DNA of 17,744 nucleotides from JAYEIA01 sp034659855. Lineage in GTDB: Bacteria > Bacteroidota > Bacteroidia > Bacteroidales > JAADGE01. Of the stretch, positions 13,983-17,744 are shown in pieces. Position 1 is the stretch's first letter, and each line of letters opens with the position of its first letter. The stretch covers positions 1-17,744 of the forward strand of contig JAYEIA010000022.1 of assembly GCA_034659855.1 (NCBI GenBank). Direction: 5' to 3'. Under the pieces are notes generated by a model. It saw only the letters and a program-made list of their open reading frames with translations, was not told where the DNA came from and did no database searches. The position numbers were made by a program, and so were the translations under genes.

Positions 13983-16610
13983 TTATGCAAACCCAATCCC
14001 CGAAGCTTTTTGAATATCTTCCACAGCATCAATTTTTTCGATATCGGCCTTTGTCAACGTTTTTTGAACTTGTTTTGTGCGGAGCTGTGCACTCATATCA
14101 GCCATTCTTAAGTTTTGTTTCTTTACGGCTTGTTCTGCAATTTTTCTCATCGAGCGGGCATTGCCAAAATACTTGTCTCTCTTTTTATGAAGGTTTGAGA
14201 TGTAATACTTCAAGTATTTTTGAGCTTCTTCATCAGGATATAATTTTTCTTGGGCCAGCATATACTCCAAGATTTCATATAATGTATCGGCAGAGTAGTC
14301 TTCAAAGTTCAGTGTCCGGTCAAACCGAGATTTTAAACCCGGATTCATTTTCAGAAACTGCTCCATATTATCCGGGTATCCGGCAGCAATAACCGCAAAT
14401 TTTCCTCGATAGTCTTCCATGTTTTTTAAAATAACTTCAATGGCTTCGTGCCCAAAGCTGTTGTGTCCTCCTTTTCCGGCAAGTGCATAGGCTTCGTCAA
14501 TAAATAAAACGCCTCCCATAGCTTTTTTTATCATTTCTTCAGCTTTAAGAGCCGTCTGCCCGACGTATCCGGCGACGAGTCCCTCTTTTCCGGTTTCAGT
14601 GATATGCCCTCTTTCCAGCAGTCCCAGAGCTTTATATACTTTGCCGAATATTCGAGCAATCGTTGTTTTTCCGGTTCCCGGATTGCCGGTAAAAACCGAG
14701 TGAAGCGAGAATTTGTTCAATACATTTATTCCGGTTTCTTTGTAATATTTTACCAGTTTTATCAATTCATAAATTTGCTGTTTTATCGCATTCATGTCAA
14801 CCATTTGGTCCAATTCCGACAAACTCTCATTGAGTAATTCTTGATCAACAGTCAGATTTAATGAGGTAAAAGTATCCTCGCCGGCTATCTTTTTTACATC
14901 TTCCAGTTTTATTTTTGAAACCCCGGCTTTTGTCAGCTTTTTAATATTGCCTTTGTTCATAATTCTCAGTCCCATATTCATTTTGGCCTCGTCTACGAGT
15001 GAGAAGGCAAAGCGAGCATTTCCAAAGGTGTGATCCCGTTTACGATACGCATTGGTAAGCATTTGCTTCAACTCTTTTTTTGCCGCAGGAGTCATTGTTA
15101 CCTTTTTCTGATTTTGTGCGTAAACGGCAATGTCAATAAGTTCATCCGGTGTATAATCATTAAAATGAAAAAAGTATTTCACACGAGATTTTAATCCCGG
15201 ATTACTTTCAACCATATACATGGTTTCTTTGGGATAACCTGCCATCATAATGGCAATATCTCCGGGGCCGTCAGACATTTCTTTTACAAGCACTTCAATA
15301 ACCTCTTTTCCGAAATCTTTGTTGTCATCTCTGGTTCTCACCAGCATGTATGCCTCATCGACAAAAAGGATACCGCCTCTGGCTTCTTTTATGGCTTTTT
15401 TTACTTTGGGGGCGGTTTGCCCAATAAATTCCCCCACCAAGTGAGCTCGGTCAACTTCGTGGACATGTCCCTTAGATAAAAGGCCTTTCTTTTGGTATAT
15501 TTTTCCGAGTAGTTTTACAACTGTCGTTTTTCCTGTTCCCGGATTTCCGGTAAAAACGCTGTGCAGACTTATTTCTTGATTTTCAACAATTCCCTTCTCT
15601 TTACGGAGCTTCAGAAAATCCAAATAGCTGATATGGTCTTTAATATTTTGCTTTATTTCTTTAAGCCCGATGAGTTCATCAAGCCGGGCTACAATGTCTT
15701 GAAGTGTTTCGTCGGCTTTAACCTCAGGAGCTTGGGTGGGAGGTATAAATCTTTCTCCTTTGAATCTACTGCCCTTAAAAACTTCAATATCGCCGAGTTT
15801 TTTCTTCGCTGAAAAGCTTATTATTCCGCCGATAACCAGATGTTCCATAAAAATTATCTCTATGGAATAGCCGGAACTTTTCCAAGAACCGGGTTGCTCA
15901 TTTCCCCATCCTCTGACAAAACTCAATACTTTACCCTTACTACCATTCGGAATTAATTCAAAATTTTCAGTGGTTGCTTTCGGGTGTCCGGCTTCATCAA
16001 AATAATTAGTAAAGTATTCAAATTGAAACTTCGTATTGGTTTTAGGTTTTATGGTTATTTCAGACCAAACATAATGTGTTTTTGTTGAATCGAAAACTTT
16101 GAGGTATTCTCTTTTTGATTTTAAAACCCCGGCTCCTTTCCCTTCATAAAGTTTTAGACCAACAACCTCAAAGTAGGGGTTTTCTCCGGGCAGAACTTTT
16201 CCGATATCATAAATATGGAAATTTTGTGAACTTACAAATTCTCCGTCAATATATGCTTCACAGGTATAATCACCGGCCTTCCAAAATCCTCCGGGATTAT
16301 CAACTCCCCAACTCTCATACACATTGATAACATTCTTCAGCTTAGAAACGGTAATGTCATTTTTCAGCGTGCAGATTTCTTTTCGTTGCCCATTTTCCGT
16401 TTTAGTGGATATGATGCTAACTTTTGCCGACCAGTCTTTTTCATCAAATTCTTTATTATAAAAAGCAAAATGAAACCTAAGGTAGGTAACCTCAGATTTG
16501 TCAAAAACTTTTCTGTATTTTTTTGTTGATTGAAACATCCACTCAGAAGAGGAATACACTTTGAGGGATTTGTATTTATAGGGATGACTTTGTTTTTGTT
16601 CTTCTTTCAT
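13983..16610 (-). CDS. Tandem CbxX/CfqX-type AAA ATPase with duplicated N-terminal beta-domain
   Basis: The start is taken at the ATG 16610-16608 (875 residues); an in-frame TTG at 16619 would add three. Two AAA modules of the CbxX/CfqX (SpoVK-like) group each carry a full motif set. Module 1 has Walker A GNPGTGKTT (355-363), Walker B GILFVDEA (413-420), NPGLKSR (470-476) and FGNAR (529-533). Module 2 has the same at 642-650, GVLFIDEA (700-707), 756-762 and 815-819. Both look catalytically competent. The first ~270 residues hold two related predicted beta-sandwich repeats, each ending in a WG-x-x-x-PG-x-W-K motif (SWGVDNPGGFWKAGDY and GWGNEQPGSWKSSGY). Such ATPases act as hexameric remodellers; the N-terminal repeats are probably the substrate or partner-binding part. 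The partner is unknown, and neither neighbour explains the role. Confidence 0.85.
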   Translation of the reverse strand: MKEEQKQSHPYKYKSLKVYSSSEWMFQSTKKYRKVFDKSEVTYLRFHFAFYNKEFDEKDWSAKVSIISTKTENGQRKEICTLKNDITVSKLKNVINVYESWGVDNPGGFWKAGDYTCEAYIDGEFVSSQNFHIYDIGKVLPGENPYFEVVGLKLYEGKGAGVLKSKREYLKVFDSTKTHYVWSEITIKPKTNTKFQFEYFTNYFDEAGHPKATTENFELIPNGSKGKVLSFVRGWGNEQPGSWKSSGYSIEIIFMEHLVIGGIISFSAKKKLGDIEVFKGSRFKGERFIPPTQAPEVKADETLQDIVARLDELIGLKEIKQNIKDHISYLDFLKLRKEKGIVENQEISLHSVFTGNPGTGKTTVVKLLGKIYQKKGLLSKGHVHEVDRAHLVGEFIGQTAPKVKKAIKEARGGILFVDEAYMLVRTRDDNKDFGKEVIEVLVKEMSDGPGDIAIMMAGYPKETMYMVESNPGLKSRVKYFFHFNDYTPDELIDIAVYAQNQKKVTMTPAAKKELKQMLTNAYRKRDHTFGNARFAFSLVDEAKMNMGLRIMNKGNIKKLTKAGVSKIKLEDVKKIAGEDTFTSLNLTVDQELLNESLSELDQMVDMNAIKQQIYELIKLVKYYKETGINVLNKFSLHSVFTGNPGTGKTTIARIFGKVYKALGLLERGHITETGKEGLVAGYVGQTALKAEEMIKKAMGGVLFIDEAYALAGKGGHNSFGHEAIEVILKNMEDYRGKFAVIAAGYPDNMEQFLKMNPGLKSRFDRTLNFEDYSADTLYEILEYMLAQEKLYPDEEAQKYLKYYISNLHKKRDKYFGNARSMRKIAEQAVKKQNLRMADMSAQLRTKQVQKTLTKADIEKIDAVEDIQKASGIGFA

Positions 16611-16635
16611 CTTACTCAATGTTTATCTTATACAG

Positions 16636-16643
16636 CAAATGTA
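16636..16643 (-). promoter_or_regulatory. Candidate -7 box for the tandem-AAA gene
   Basis: The minus strand reads TACATTTG, matching TAnnTTTG, 25 bp upstream of the ATG. No TTG occurs at 17-23 bp upstream of it, so this is a half-match only. It suggests that the AAA gene has its own promoter rather than relying on trmD transcription. Confidence 0.35.
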
Positions 16644-16701
16644 TCAAATAAATTGGTGAGTTAATTTTATTTTTGATGACAATTGCTTAAATTTATTTCA
16701 T

Positions 16702-16720
16702 TTAGTATAAAGAATACTAA
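16702..16720 (-). terminator. Weak hairpin between trmD and the AAA gene
   Basis: TTAGTAT-AAAGA-ATACTAA forms a 7-bp AT-rich stem about 66 bp downstream of the trmD stop. There is no clear U-tract after it. It may be a weak terminator or a chance inverted repeat. Confidence 0.2.
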
Positions 16721-16786
16721 TATTGTGCCAAATTATTAATATGAAATTAGAATTAACCGGTAATACAGGCTCTTATATACGACCCT

Positions 16787-17470
16787 TTATTTTCGTTGCT
16801 CTAATAAATCCGGTCTGCGGTTTTCGGTTTTTTCAACGGCTTTATCCATACGCCATTTATCAATTTTGGCAAAATTCCCGGACAAGAGAACAGCCGGAAC
16901 TTTCATTCCTTTATACTCCGCCGGACGAGTATATACAGGTGGTGATAACAGATTATCCTGAAAGGAGTCGGATAGGGCAGAGGTTTCATCAGATATAACA
17001 CCGGGTATCAGCCTTACGATGCTGTCGGCAATAACGGCTGCGGCTAATTCTCCGCCGGTGAGAACGTAGTCGCCTACCGATATTTCGGAAGTAATGTACT
17101 TGTCACGTATGCGTTGGTCTATTCCTTTATAATGTCCGCATAATATAATGAAGTTTTTTTTGCCCGACCAGTAATTTGCCTTTGCTTGATTGTAAACTTC
17201 GCCGTCCGGTGTTGTAAAAATTATCTCGTCATAGGTTCTTTCCGAAGTCAATTGACTGATAATTTTATCAACCGGTTCTATTTGGATTACCATGCCTGCA
17301 CCTCCGCCGTATTGGTAATCATCTACCCGATGATGTTTATTTGAAGAGTAGTTTTTAAGGTCGTGAAGATAAATTTCTGCAAGATTTTTGTCTTGTGCTC
17401 TTTTCAAAATTGAATGAGTAAAAGGACCTTCCAATAGTTGGGGCATTACTGAGATTATATCAATGCGCAT
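16787..17470 (-). CDS. trmD: tRNA (guanine-37-N1)-methyltransferase
   Basis: TrmD uses S-adenosylmethionine to methylate G37 next to the anticodon and so prevents +1 frameshifting. The 227-residue protein shows the SPOUT knot signatures: QYGGGAGMV, LCGHYKGIDQR, EISVGDYVLTGGELAA, and the SDSFQDNLLSPPVYTRP segment that carries the catalytic Asp region, followed by VPAVLLSGNFAKIDKWR. Length and start are normal for the family. The usual rpsP-rimM-trmD-rplS cluster is not present on either side, which is common in Bacteroidota. It lies 33 bp downstream of the CPBP protease gene on the same strand. Confidence 0.96.
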   Translation of the reverse strand: MRIDIISVMPQLLEGPFTHSILKRAQDKNLAEIYLHDLKNYSSNKHHRVDDYQYGGGAGMVIQIEPVDKIISQLTSERTYDEIIFTTPDGEVYNQAKANYWSGKKNFIILCGHYKGIDQRIRDKYITSEISVGDYVLTGGELAAAVIADSIVRLIPGVISDETSALSDSFQDNLLSPPVYTRPAEYKGMKVPAVLLSGNFAKIDKWRMDKAVEKTENRRPDLLEQRK

Positions 17471-17503
17471 GGTTTAGTTTTTTGCGAATTTAGATAATTT
17501 TTT

Positions 17504-17744
17504 TTATCCGTAAAAATGTTGAATATTGGCTGCCAACTCCATGAGCCATGCTATACCCATATGGATAATTATTCCGCCCATAATATTTTTGGTATAATAG
17601 GAGTGGATTCCCAATATGAAACCGCCAAAAAATGAGCTGATAGCTTCAAGTGCCGGCTTCCCGAAATGAATAAAAACATAGAAGGCTACCATGGGTAAAA
17701 CGGCTTCTTTTTTGAGAACTTTGGCCATGCCTACTATTAAGGCT
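17504..17744 (-). CDS. CPBP-family intramembrane metalloprotease, C-terminal end (partial)
   Basis: The frame is open to the right edge, so the N-terminal part is missing and the ATG at 17728 is probably internal. The visible ~79 residues contain FYVFIHFGKPALEAISSFFG, GGFILGIHSYYTKNIMGGII and IIHMGIAWLMELAANIQHFYG. The histidines in FIHFGKP and IIHMGIA match motifs 2 and 3 of the CPBP (Abi/CAAX prenyl protease-related) family, while the EExxxR motif would lie outside the window. Members are polytopic inner-membrane proteases; the substrate cannot be inferred here. Confidence 0.75.
   Translation of the reverse strand, partial: ALIVGMAKVLKKEAVLPMVAFYVFIHFGKPALEAISSFFGGFILGIHSYYTKNIMGGIIIHMGIAWLMELAANIQHFYG

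Noticed and set aside
13985..14392. 135-codon plus-strand open frame and other plus-strand frames across 14.0-16.3 kb
   Set aside because: They are antisense to the well-supported AAA ATPase, whose motifs are complete in the minus frame.

Overview
The window looks like chromosomal DNA from a Bacteroidota bacterium, probably an environmental member near the Bacteroidales or Flavobacteriia. The evidence is low GC, long AT-rich spacers, a secreted beta-helix protein of the kind exported in this phylum, a sensor protein joining TPRs, a membrane helix, a coiled coil and a SpoIIE phosphatase, a ComEC without a recognisable metallo-beta-lactamase end, and TAnnTTTG-type -7 boxes. I see no tRNA, rRNA, CRISPR array, prophage or intact transposase.

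Layout. Positions 1-1045 (minus) hold the N-terminal part of a secreted right-handed beta-helix protein that runs off the left edge. Positions 1046-1774 are a repeat-rich spacer. Positions 1775-6302 (minus) are a tight three-gene unit: arginine deiminase, methionyl-tRNA formyltransferase (fmt), then the TPR/SpoIIE phosphatase, with gaps of 33 and 40 bp. Upstream of it, mltG (6601-7635, minus) is divergent from a small outer-membrane beta-barrel candidate (7688-8446, plus). A repeat-filled spacer (8447-9003) leads to a solitary iron/cobalamin-type ABC ATPase (9004-10041, plus), which converges on comEC (10064-12184, minus). A gene-poor stretch (12185-12741) precedes a small plus-strand accessory cassette (12742-13868): a nucleotidyltransferase-fold protein, an overlapping 88-residue partner and a frameshifted third gene. 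A large tandem-AAA ATPase (minus), trmD (minus) and the C-terminal end of a CPBP-family membrane protease (minus, cut by the right edge) follow.

The coding genes are mostly housekeeping: formylation of initiator tRNA, m1G37 tRNA methylation, termination of glycan strands and DNA uptake. The unusual content lies between them. Three copies of a ~146-150 bp element with imperfect terminal inverted repeats and apparent 6-bp target duplications sit in three spacers, which is the signature of a non-autonomous transposable element (MITE). One copy is split by a second, 109-bp nearly palindromic insertion. A separate cluster of trinucleotide-loop hairpins at 8659-8831 is arranged as two inverted units whose stems differ by mostly compensated changes while loops and linkers are kept, like REP/BIME elements. 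The nucleotidyltransferase cassette carries three probable single-base frameshifts within about 0.9 kb while all large genes around it are open, so it is either decaying or locally misread.
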